Below, one piece after another: positions 1-5,972 of a stretch of DNA of 8,037 bases (positions are counted from its first letter, which is position 1; each line of letters starts with the position of its first letter). Made by a program: the position numbers and the translations under genes. The notes below the pieces were generated by a model, which saw nothing but the letters and a program-made list of their open reading frames with translations, did no database searches and had not been told where the DNA came from. This stretch comes from CAZHOV01 sp964534315 (GTDB taxonomy: Bacteria; Bacteroidota; Bacteroidia; Chitinophagales; Saprospiraceae): NCBI GenBank assembly GCA_964534315.1, contig CAZHOV010000215.1, positions 1 to 8,037 on the forward strand, given 5' to 3'.

Positions 1-5
1 TTTTC

Positions 6-17
6 TGTCAAAGAACG
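6..17 (-). promoter_or_regulatory. boxA-like antitermination element, facing left
   Basis: Read on the minus strand this is CGTTCTTTGACA, an exact match to the 12-mer at 7981-7992 in the opposite orientation. It resembles bacterial rRNA leader boxA sequences (E. coli TGCTCTTTAACA), which bind NusB/S10 for antitermination. A -7-like box, TATATTTC, lies 36 nt upstream on the same strand (54-61). If real, an rRNA operon would run leftwards just outside the window. The difficulty is that the leader would then overlap the 5' part of the TPR gene on the other strand. Confidence 0.45.
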
Positions 18-20
18 TAA

Positions 21-185
21 AAAATCATCAATTATTTATGTCTTATACCACTAGAAATATATAGTGAAGCGAAAATTTCTTTCCACGCAGATGCAAACCT
101 TACCATTATATATTCACAGCAAGGAAAATTTAATAAGGCTGTTGAACAATGCGAAAAAGGCTTAACAATATACCCAAACCAACAA
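21..185 (+). other. In-frame coding remnant upstream of the first TPR-gene ATG
   Basis: The frame of the TPR gene stays open from the stop codon at 18-20 up to the ATG at 186 but contains no ATG, GTG or TTG. The translation of about 93-182 carries a clear TPR-like repeat (NLTIIYSQQGKFNKAVEQCE, then a Leu and Pro at the expected spacing). Coding homology therefore extends past the ATG at 186, so that ATG is unlikely to be the native start. An ATG at 38 lies in another frame and reads eight codons (MSYTTRNI) to a TAG at 62-64. One extra AT in the ATATATA run at 57-63 would join it to the TPR frame, giving about 464 residues. Confidence 0.65.
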
Positions 186-1430
186 ATGCTAGAGCAAATG
201 CGTATCATCTATAACTATTTTGATCAACCGATTGAAAAAGCTAAAATTTGGTTTGAAGAGGGAGAACTCAAGCACCCGGGTATAAGTAGGGTAATGGAGT
301 TTTTAGAGTTGGTGAAAGCAAAGCAATACGGTCATGCAGTTGAGAAATGGTCAGAGATTCCATCCAATATTCAAACATGGTATTTCACTCATTTTAATAT
401 TTTTGCGTTGATTCAAAATGGTCAAATTGAATTGGCGCTTAATGCCTTGGAAAAAGGACCTTCCGCAGGACTTAATTACCATGTATTAACCTCAAAAGAA
501 ATGGAAGCCATATTTAATGAATATCGCTACAAAAAATATATGCGCAAAAGGTTTCCCAATAAGTACGATGATCTTGATGACTATGATTTTGACAAACCAA
601 CCCCCATCTATTATCCAAATAACTGCATCCTACTCGGTAAATTCTACGAAAAATATGATGAGTGGCATCGCGCCGAATTTTTGTACCACAAAGCATTAGA
701 GCTGGAACCAGACCTAGACGCTGCTTATTCAGCCTTGCAAACTCTTTATCAGAATCATCCCGAGCTTACCTTTGACATGGACCGGCCGGCCCTACTGGCG
801 AAGATTGAGTCGGGCAAGGCCGAAGCCATCCATCATATCGCCCTATCAAATCTATACAAATATGAAGGGGAAGAAACGCTAGCCATCGAACAACTAAAAC
901 GGGCACTAACCAAGACCGATGTTCCGCAACCCATCATGTTGAATCTCGCCAGGTTGTATGCGGACGCACAAGAGCCTGCACAAGCAGAAGTCGTATTGGA
1001 TTCGCTACTGTCGAGTGATTTCCTATCCAATGATCAGATTTTCGAAATGGCTTTGATTTATCAAAATTTGAATTTGGAAAGCAAGGTAAATCAAGCGCTA
1101 CAAAAAGGCGTAGACTTGACAAACAGGTGTGAATCTGTGTATTATTTCGCTAAACTGTTTTTGGATGCAAGGCAAATGGATTTGGTGCAGATCATCATTC
1201 AAATGGGCAAAGAAAAATATCCGGGTGATCAATTACTGTACTATAACAACGCTTGTCTTTACAGTCTAGCCAATCTGAAAGAAAAAGCCATTCAAGAGCT
1301 TGAACTGGCTTTTCAATATGGGTACAACAATATCGCCCTCATGAAAAAAGATTCCGATCTAGACAACATCCGAGATACCTCCGAATTCAATGCACTGGTA
1401 GACCAATATTTCCCGGAAAAATCAAAATAA
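186..1430 (+). CDS. Tetratricopeptide-repeat protein, 5' end disrupted or incomplete
   Basis: The 414 residues from the first available ATG form a helical-repeat protein. TPR-like motifs are visible at about 146-178 (LGKFYEKYDEWHRAEFLYHK), 214-246, 249-275, 285-310 and 350-380. The C-terminal stretch with DSDLDNIRDTSEFNALV is a common ending of TPR proteins in Bacteroidota. A highly acidic loop (DDLDDYDFD) lies at about 128-136. There is no signal peptide or membrane segment in the visible part, so a cytoplasmic scaffolding or protein-binding role is likely but the partner is unknown. The ATG used here is only the first available one: repeat homology continues upstream without a start codon. 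The gene is either a pseudogene, a phase-variable gene, or affected by a sequencing indel. It stands alone; the next gene starts 104 nt later. Confidence 0.7.
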   Translation: MLEQMRIIYNYFDQPIEKAKIWFEEGELKHPGISRVMEFLELVKAKQYGHAVEKWSEIPSNIQTWYFTHFNIFALIQNGQIELALNALEKGPSAGLNYHVLTSKEMEAIFNEYRYKKYMRKRFPNKYDDLDDYDFDKPTPIYYPNNCILLGKFYEKYDEWHRAEFLYHKALELEPDLDAAYSALQTLYQNHPELTFDMDRPALLAKIESGKAEAIHHIALSNLYKYEGEETLAIEQLKRALTKTDVPQPIMLNLARLYADAQEPAQAEVVLDSLLSSDFLSNDQIFEMALIYQNLNLESKVNQALQKGVDLTNRCESVYYFAKLFLDARQMDLVQIIIQMGKEKYPGDQLLYYNNACLYSLANLKEKAIQELELAFQYGYNNIALMKKDSDLDNIRDTSEFNALVDQYFPEKSK

Positions 1431-1485
1431 TACCCAAAAAAGTGTTTCAATAGGTTAGAAAAATGGAACTACCTTAGAAAAGAAC

Positions 1486-1523
1486 TTGTTTTTTACGTAT
1501 ATAAATTTTTATTTTACACGTAA
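1486..1523 (+). promoter_or_regulatory. Candidate promoter and operator of the toxin-antitoxin operon
   Basis: An inverted pair TTACGT (1493-1498) and ACGTAA (1518-1523) brackets an AT-rich stretch just upstream of the antitoxin. A TTG at 1486-1488 and TATTTTAC at 1510-1517, 21 nt apart, roughly fit the Bacteroidota -33/-7 pattern. RHH antitoxins usually bind inverted repeats overlapping their own promoter, so this is the natural operator candidate. The promoter match is weak. Confidence 0.35.
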
Positions 1524-1534
1524 GAGAAAGTAAA

Positions 1535-1783
1535 ATGAACACTAAACTAACCTTAAGCCTTAGAAAGGATGTCATCGAACAAGCAAAGGTCTATGCCCGT
1601 GAAAATAACATAAGCCTTTCTTTTCTTATTGAAAATTATCTTCAAAAAATTATTTCAGAGTATCAAGGGGAGAATCATACCAAAGGAAGTATCGTTAACG
1701 AACTGAGTGGAATCATTCAACTTGATGCCAGCAAAGATTACAAAGATGAGTTTATTGATTACTTAACCGAAAAATATCAATAG
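1535..1783 (+). CDS. RHH-like antitoxin (DUF6364-like) of a PIN toxin module
   Basis: This 82-residue protein begins MNTKLTLSLRKDVIEQAKVY, a pattern of a short beta strand followed by a helix. A second helix with SLSFLIENYLQKII at about 28-41 completes a ribbon-helix-helix-like fold. Its opening closely resembles the DUF6364 family, known from Bacteroidota as partners of PIN-domain proteins. The C-terminal third (about 50-82, ending DYLTEKYQ) is the likely toxin-wrapping tail. By analogy with VapBC, it should neutralise the downstream nuclease and repress its own operon through the inverted repeat just upstream. Its TAG stop is separated from the toxin start by a single codon. Family assignment is from memory of the pattern, without a search. 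Confidence 0.75.
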   Translation: MNTKLTLSLRKDVIEQAKVYARENNISLSFLIENYLQKIISEYQGENHTKGSIVNELSGIIQLDASKDYKDEFIDYLTEKYQ

Positions 1784-1786
1784 CCA

Positions 1787-2197
1787 TTGGAAAAAATATT
1801 TGTAGATACTAATATTATTCTAGATTGGCTTGGAAAAAGAGCCCCCTATTTCAAATATGCCAAAGAAATTTTCAGAAAAGGTGAGGATGGAGAAGTGGTC
1901 ATTCTTCTTAGTACCATGAGTTATATCTCCACAGAATATATTTTGAGAAAACAGATTGGAAAATTTAAAGCGAAACAAGCACTTGCTGGAATAAGGACAA
2001 TCAGCAAGGTTTGCACAAGTGGAGAAAAAGAAATAGACCTCTGCCTGGTCTCTTCTATAAAAGATTTCGAAGATGCTTTTCAATATTATTCTGCCTTAAA
2101 TAATTCCGCTGATGTAATAATTACAAGAAATCCAAAGGACTTTTCAAATTCTGAGATTCCAATAATGAGTGCTGAAGAGTATATAAAATCAAAATAA
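1787..2197 (+). CDS. PIN-domain ribonuclease toxin (VapC-like)
   Basis: This 136-residue protein has the PIN nuclease acidic set: Asp7 in VDTNIILDWL, Glu50 in ISTEYIL, Asp93/Asp96 in KDFEDAFQYY, and Asp109 in ADVIITRNPKDF, with Asp118 nearby. PIN domains coordinate Mg or Mn with these residues to cut RNA; VapC toxins typically cut tRNA or rRNA. The DFEDA and ITRNPKDF blocks are characteristic of the PIN_3-like branch. No catalytic residue seems lost and the length is normal, so the toxin looks functional. The start is TTG at 1787 (no ATG is available before the conserved VDTN), three nucleotides after the antitoxin TAG and in the same frame. A weak start would keep toxin output below antitoxin, but a lost ATG is also possible. 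The substrate cannot be told from sequence. Confidence 0.85.
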   Translation: MEKIFVDTNIILDWLGKRAPYFKYAKEIFRKGEDGEVVILLSTMSYISTEYILRKQIGKFKAKQALAGIRTISKVCTSGEKEIDLCLVSSIKDFEDAFQYYSALNNSADVIITRNPKDFSNSEIPIMSAEEYIKSK

Positions 2198-2264
2198 ATA
2201 AAGGCTGTATATTTTTTATAAATTACAGGGCATCAAAGCTTTTATAGTACAGGAAAATCATCAA

Positions 2265-2288
2265 AAAGGAATGGTGCATCGCACCTTT
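2265..2288 (+). terminator. Weak hairpin after the toxin gene
   Basis: AAAGG (2265-2269) can pair with CCTTT (2284-2288), with an alternative inner pairing GGTGC/GCACC (2273-2277 and 2281-2285, loop ATC). It lies 68 nt after the toxin stop and could end that transcript. It has no proper U tract, so the call is tentative. Confidence 0.3.
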
Positions 2289-2291
2289 AAT

Positions 2292-2326
2292 GATTTGATT
2301 TTAGATCAATGACCTAAAATCAAATC
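2292..2326. terminator. Perfect 13-bp inverted repeat, candidate bidirectional terminator
   Basis: GATTTGATTTTAG (2292-2304) and its exact reverse complement CTAAAATCAAATC (2314-2326) flank a 9-nt loop. It sits between the convergent toxin gene and fabH, 28 bases beyond the fabH stop, as expected for a shared terminator. The stem is AT-rich and neither side has a clear U run, so the inverted repeat is certain but the terminator role is inferred. Confidence 0.5.
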
Positions 2327-2354
2327 CTAATTTCCAACCTTCCTCTTCTCCCCA

Positions 2355-3422
2355 TCACCACCTAATCAAAGCACTTCCCCAGGTAAATCCGCTACCAAAG
2401 GCGGCAAGGCAGACGAGGTCCCCATCTTTGACCGCTCCGGCTTCCCAGGCTTCACACAGGGCGATCGGAACAGATGCGGCGGTAGTGTTTCCATATTTTT
2501 GGATATTGTTCCAAACCTTTTCATCGGGAAGTCGCATGATCTTCTGTACAAATTTACTGATACGTAGATTAGCCTGATGCGGAATCAATAAGTCGATATC
2601 AGATGCCTGGAGCCCCGTTTTTTGCAAAGCCTCATTGATCACTTCCGGAAATTTCTGTACGGCCAGTTTAAAAACAAATTGCCCCTCCATATGCGGATAG
2701 GTCTGGGCATTTTCAACCATATGCTCGGTTAGGAAAATTTCGCCATATTCCGTATCCGGATAACCGTAATCTTCTCCCAACTCCTGCTTTTCATTATGGT
2801 ACCCTCCATGACAACCCGGATTAATAAAGGATAATTTTTCAGCATATGTGCCATCTGCATGCAAATGGGTAGTCAGGATTCCTTTACCTTCTTCTTCGGT
2901 GGGCTGAACCACCACTGCTCCGGCCCCATCACCGAAAATAACAGTTACATTCCGGCCGCGCGTGCTGAAGTCAAGCCCCATCGAGTGCATCTCACTACCT
3001 ACCACCAATACATTTTTGTACATACCGGTTTTTACATATTGATCGGCAATGGAAAGGGCATAAATAAATCCGGAGCATTGATTCCGGATATCCAGGGCGC
3101 CTACTTCGGTACTGGTAATACCCATTTCGCGTTGCATCAAAACGCCACAACCAGGAAAATAGTAGTCGGGACTAAGGGTAGCGAAAATAATAAAATCGAC
3201 ATCTTCCTTATTGACACCAGCCCTCTCGAGGGCAATTTCTGCAGCCCGGGCTCCCATCGTGGTAGTTGTTTCCTTATGTTTGGTGCCATATCTTCGCTCT
3301 TGTATGCCCGTGCGCTCCTGAATCCACTCATCAGAAGTATCCATTACTTTTTCTAAATCCGTATTTTTTACGATATGTTCCGGTACATAATAGCCAATCC
3401 CTCCAATTTTTGAGTTCTTCAT
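2355..3422 (-). CDS. fabH: 3-oxoacyl-ACP synthase III (FabH/KAS III family)
   Basis: FabH condenses an acyl-CoA starter, classically acetyl-CoA, with malonyl-ACP and so begins fatty-acid synthesis in the cytoplasm. The Cys-His-Asn catalytic triad is intact: Cys116 in RNQCSGFIYAL, His282 in LIPHQANLRI and Asn312 in KYGNTTAASVP. The thiolase-fold signature FGDGAGAV is at 164-171 and AAFGSGFTWGSALIRW closes the protein. At 355 residues it is longer than classical FabH (about 317-335). Much of the extra length lies at about 174-245 (INPGCHGGYHNEKQELGEDY onward), a long form I associate with Bacteroidota. The start MKNSKIGGIGYYVPE fits the family N terminus. It does not sit with plsX, rpmF or fabD, so it may be a second copy with a different starter preference. 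The lipoprotein gene lies 76 nt upstream on the same strand, so cotranscription is possible. Confidence 0.88.
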   Translation of the reverse strand: MKNSKIGGIGYYVPEHIVKNTDLEKVMDTSDEWIQERTGIQERRYGTKHKETTTTMGARAAEIALERAGVNKEDVDFIIFATLSPDYYFPGCGVLMQREMGITSTEVGALDIRNQCSGFIYALSIADQYVKTGMYKNVLVVGSEMHSMGLDFSTRGRNVTVIFGDGAGAVVVQPTEEEGKGILTTHLHADGTYAEKLSFINPGCHGGYHNEKQELGEDYGYPDTEYGEIFLTEHMVENAQTYPHMEGQFVFKLAVQKFPEVINEALQKTGLQASDIDLLIPHQANLRISKFVQKIMRLPDEKVWNNIQKYGNTTAASVPIALCEAWEAGAVKDGDLVCLAAFGSGFTWGSALIRW

Positions 3423-3498
3423 ATCAGCTTCAAGTTTAAAAAATTATCAAATGTTGTTTTAATCAGTGCAATAAAATTAAAGTCAAATCTTGATTTAC

Positions 3499-4302
3499 TT
3501 ACTCTGTTGGTAAAAAAAGGTATTCTTTTTTTACAATTCCTTGTAAATCGCTGTAAGGAATAGTAAATACCGTCATTCCGGCCGCATAAGGTGCTGCTTC
3601 GTAAGGGTTATAGACGAAAATTAGACCTTTTTGGGTAAAACCAATATGCTCGGGTAATTTAAAAGCTTCATCCCAGAAAAAACCTTCTTCATTGAGGTTG
3701 GCATCTTCGTCCAGCTCCCGTTCTTTCTTAAAAGCTTGCTCTGCCAGTTGTTTGATCTTGGTAGTATCCTGGAAAAGGTCATCTCCTGTCAATTCCATTT
3801 CTTCCTTTACATCAAGATTGACTAATGCCTCGTAATAATTGGGATGTGCTCCTCCCAAATAAGTAGAGTTATTGATTTGAACCGTTGCCACCCGGCCATT
3901 TTTAAATAGTAACTCCGAATTCTGATCGATCTCCCAATTGGTAGTAAATTCAGGCATCTCCTCCACTACATCTTCATAGTCTTTAATAGCTGCTTTTGCC
4001 AACTCAGTAAGGGAGGTATCCTGATTTTGTTCCGGTCCAAAAGCCTCAAGATAATAGGACTTTAGCGTTTGGTTAATGAATGAAACAGTGCTCTCTGGCC
4101 CCTCCTCTGCAAAAAGACACTTCAAGGTGACTTTCATACAAGGAGCATCGCCTCCTGCTTCGCAATCACCTGTTTTTTCTGAAATGGTCTTGGTGGTAAA
4201 AGTAATATCCTGTTCCTGCGAAACTTGACTGCTTTGCATCGAAGCCGGCTGGCAGCTCGTCATGATAATGATTACAACAAGAAGATTTAAGGGAAATTTC
4301 AT
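3499..4302 (-). CDS. Lipoprotein with DUF4163 and DUF3298 (RsiV-like) domains
   Basis: This 267-residue protein starts with a lipoprotein signal peptide: MKFP, a hydrophobic run LNLLVVIIIM, then MTSC with Cys17 as the lipidation site. It should be anchored in the cell envelope, facing the periplasm or the outside. The N-terminal half (about 35-155) fits DUF4163, with the characteristic YLGGAHPN at 148-155. The C-terminal half (about 165-255, containing GLIFVYNPYEAAPYAAG) fits DUF3298. These paired domains occur in RsiV, the lysozyme-binding anti-sigma factor of Bacillus, and in the deacetylase PdaC. This protein has neither a cytoplasmic sigma-binding segment nor a deacetylase domain, so it is only the sensor or binding part. 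A cell-wall ligand is plausible but unproven. Cys47, Cys55 and Cys62 could form a disulfide. It is transcribed divergently from prfB. Confidence 0.8.
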   Translation of the reverse strand: MKFPLNLLVVIIIMTSCQPASMQSSQVSQEQDITFTTKTISEKTGDCEAGGDAPCMKVTLKCLFAEEGPESTVSFINQTLKSYYLEAFGPEQNQDTSLTELAKAAIKDYEDVVEEMPEFTTNWEIDQNSELLFKNGRVATVQINNSTYLGGAHPNYYEALVNLDVKEEMELTGDDLFQDTTKIKQLAEQAFKKERELDEDANLNEEGFFWDEAFKLPEHIGFTQKGLIFVYNPYEAAPYAAGMTVFTIPYSDLQGIVKKEYLFLPTE

Positions 4303-4389
4303 TTTGATGTTATTTTGTGAGAAGCTAATTTAATGATAATTATTTATTTTAGAGTAAGCCAATAATTCGAGTGGTAAACTTTTTTTCGT

Positions 4390-4396
4390 TACTTTG
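4390..4396 (+). promoter_or_regulatory. Candidate prfB promoter -7 element
   Basis: TACTTTG followed by C lies 41 nt before the prfB ATG, within the 135-nt divergent gap between the lipoprotein gene and prfB. It is one base shorter than the Bacteroidota -7 consensus TAnnTTTG, and I see no TTG -33 element at the usual distance. The rest of the gap (4303-4437) is AT-rich with no other clear signal. Confidence 0.3.
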
Positions 4397-4437
4397 CGTT
4401 TTCTTGCCTAGTATTTCATCATAAAAAAAGGAAAGAG

Positions 4438-5524
4438 ATGACCACAGATCAGCTTAAGGAGCTAAAAGACCGTCTCTTATTGTTAAGGAGGTATCTTTGA
4501 CATCGATAAACGGTTATTAGAAATTGAAGAAAAAGAACAACTATCTGCCGATCCCAATTTCTGGGATGATCCCGACATAGCTCAAAAGGTATTAAAGGAA
4601 TTGAAATCCAATAAAAATTGGGTGGAAGGATTCCAAAAGGTTGAACGACTGGTGGAAGATACGGAAGTCTTGCTGGAATTTCTCAAAGAAGGAGAAACCC
4701 AGGAAGCGGAAGTAGATAATGCCTACGAAAAGGCCTTGGCGGCAATCGAAGACCTCGAATTTAGGTCTACTCTGAACAAACCCGAAGATGAGCTGGGTTG
4801 CATTCTCGAAATTAATGCAGGCGCGGGAGGAACGGAAAGCTGCGACTGGTCGGACATGCTTTTGCGCATGTACACCATGTGGGCCGAAAAAAACGGCCAC
4901 AAAGTTGCCGAATTGACTCGTCAGGATGGCGATGTGGCCGGCATTAAATCCGTCCAATTAGAAATTCAGGGAGATTACTGTTATGGCATGCTCAAAGGAG
5001 AAAATGGCGTCCACCGGCTCGTCCGGGTCAGTCCGTTCAATGCGCAAGGAAAACGAATGACCTCTTTTTCATCTGTTTTTGTCCATCCCTTGGTCGATGA
5101 ACGCATTGAGGTAGAGGTCAATCCCGCCGATCTGGAATGGGATACTTTCCGCGCAAGCGGCGCCGGCGGTCAGCATGTTAATAAAACGGAATCTGCTGTC
5201 CGTGTCCGCCATATTCCCTCCGGAATTGTGGTCGAGTGTCAACAAGAACGCTCCCAACACCTCAACAGAGATAAGGCCATACAAATGCTGAAGTCCCGCC
5301 TATATGAGACTGAGCTTCAACGTCAACTGGAAGAGCGAAATAAAGTAGAAGCCACCAAAATGAAAAACGAATGGGGGTCCCAGATCCGAAGCTATGTCCT
5401 GGATGATCGCCGTGTCAAAGATCACCGGACCAACTACCAGGAAAATAATCCGGATACTGTGCTAGATGGCGGCCTGGATGGCTTTTTAAAAGCTTACCTG
5501 ATGACAAAGGAGGAGGCCAAATAG
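4438..5524 (+). CDS. prfB: Peptide chain release factor 2 (RF2), with programmed +1 frameshift
   Basis: RF2 enters the ribosomal A site at UGA and UAA and triggers peptidyl-tRNA hydrolysis. The ATG at 4438 opens a 20-codon leader (MTTDQLKELKDRLLLLRRYL) that ends at an in-frame TGA (4498-4500). Skipping T4498 continues as DIDKRLLEIEEKEQ through to TAG at 5522-5524, for 361 residues in total, close to the 365 of E. coli RF2. In that numbering the stop-codon recognition tripeptide SPF is at 198-200 and the catalytic GGQ at 243-245 (SGAGGQHVNKT). SPF rather than PxT marks RF2 against RF1. The leader is needed: a call beginning at the TTG at 4601 would lose about 54 residues, including the start of the N-terminal helical domain. 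The gene is single and convergent with pfkA. Confidence 0.96.
4485..4501 (+). promoter_or_regulatory. RF2 autoregulatory +1 frameshift site
   Basis: The sequence is AAGGAGG, TAT, CTT, TGA, C. A Shine-Dalgarno-like AGGAGG sits three bases before the slippery CTT codon, which is followed by the weak terminator TGA-C, matching the E. coli prfB arrangement (AGGGGG-TAT-CTT-TGA-C). When RF2 is scarce the ribosome pauses at UGA, tRNA-Leu slips from CUU to UUU, and full-length RF2 is made. When RF2 is abundant the product ends after 20 residues. Confidence 0.96.
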
Positions 5525-5538
5525 AGCTCAATTTAAGG

Positions 5539-5558
5539 ACTTCACTTAGTCCTGAAGT
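5539..5558 (+). terminator. Possible weak hairpin after prfB
   Basis: ACTTCA (5539-5544) can pair with TGAAGT (5553-5558) across an 8-nt loop, starting 14 nt after the prfB stop. Overlapping alternatives (TCACTT/AAGTGA and GGACT/AGTCC) compete. There is no U tract, so a termination role is uncertain. The remainder of 5525-5640 shows no other recognisable element. Confidence 0.25.
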
Positions 5559-5640
5559 GACAGAAGCCCGAAATTTTGTTTAGGGATTCATTTTCTCTAT
5601 ACCAAGAGATCGATTTGTCCGGTCTTCTGGACTCTATACT

Positions 5641-5972
5641 TCCCCATCTTTCTATTTTCCCCTTTTCCCATTTTCCCACTTTCCAATTTTCCCCTTTTCC
5701 CACTTTCCCATCTTTCTATTTTCCTACTTTCCCCTTTTCCTACTTTCCCATCTTCCTATTTTCCTACTTTCCCCTTTTCCTATTTTCCCACTTTCCTGTT
5801 TTCCTTTTTCCTTTTTCCTTTTTCCTACTTTCCTAATTTCCTGTTTTCCCATTTTCCCACTTCCCCACTTTCCCATTTTCCCACTTTCCTACTTTCCTAA
5901 TTTCCTGTTTTCCCATTTTCCCACTTCCCCACTTTCCTACTTTCCCATTTTCCCATTTTCCCACTTCCCCTC
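5641..5972. repeat. Degenerate octamer tandem repeat, YTTTCCYA, about 41 units
   Basis: The 332 bases resolve into consecutive 8-base units such as TTTTCCCA, CTTTCCTA, CTTCCCCA and ATTTCCTG, with a few 6-, 7- or 9-base units near 5799-5827. The plus strand is nearly G-free (three Gs, at 5798, 5843 and 5907). The array ends directly at the pfkA stop codon (5973-5975), so read-through of pfkA on the minus strand gives an RNA of GGGAAAAT and GGGAAAGT units. It separates the convergent prfB and pfkA genes. The plus-strand frame through it (5576-5836) encodes only low-complexity Phe/Pro/Ser repeats and is not believed. Function is unknown. Possible roles are transcription barrier, structured mRNA 3' end or a neutral minisatellite. 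Confidence 0.93.
5821..5937. repeat. 64-nt higher-order duplication inside the octamer array
   Basis: A 53-base block at 5821-5873 recurs without change at 5885-5937, an offset of exactly 64 bases or eight octamers. A second internal pair, 27 bases at 5716-5742 and 5756-5782, is offset by 40 bases or five octamers. This shows that the array grew by duplication of multi-unit blocks as well as of single units. Confidence 0.9.

Noticed and set aside
1..1430. TPR gene disrupted by an insertion sequence
   Set aside because: No transposase, terminal inverted repeats or target-site duplication is visible at the damaged 5' end.
2859..3356. 165-residue plus-strand ORF
   Set aside because: It is antisense to the strongly conserved fabH coding sequence, including its catalytic Cys region, and has no recognisable motif.
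4498..4500. prfB as a pseudogene because of an in-frame TGA
   Set aside because: The TGA is the programmed frameshift stop with the canonical SD-like element and CTT slippery codon; everything downstream is intact.
4592..4957. 121-residue minus-strand ORF
   Set aside because: It lies antisense within prfB and has no independent coding signal.
5576..5836. 86-residue plus-strand ORF rich in Phe, Pro and Ser
   Set aside because: It is a translation of the octamer array; three 8-base units give an 8-residue period. It has a non-ATG start and no family resemblance.
5641..5972. CRISPR array
   Set aside because: The units are 8 bases, contiguous and degenerate, with no unique spacers and no cas genes nearby.
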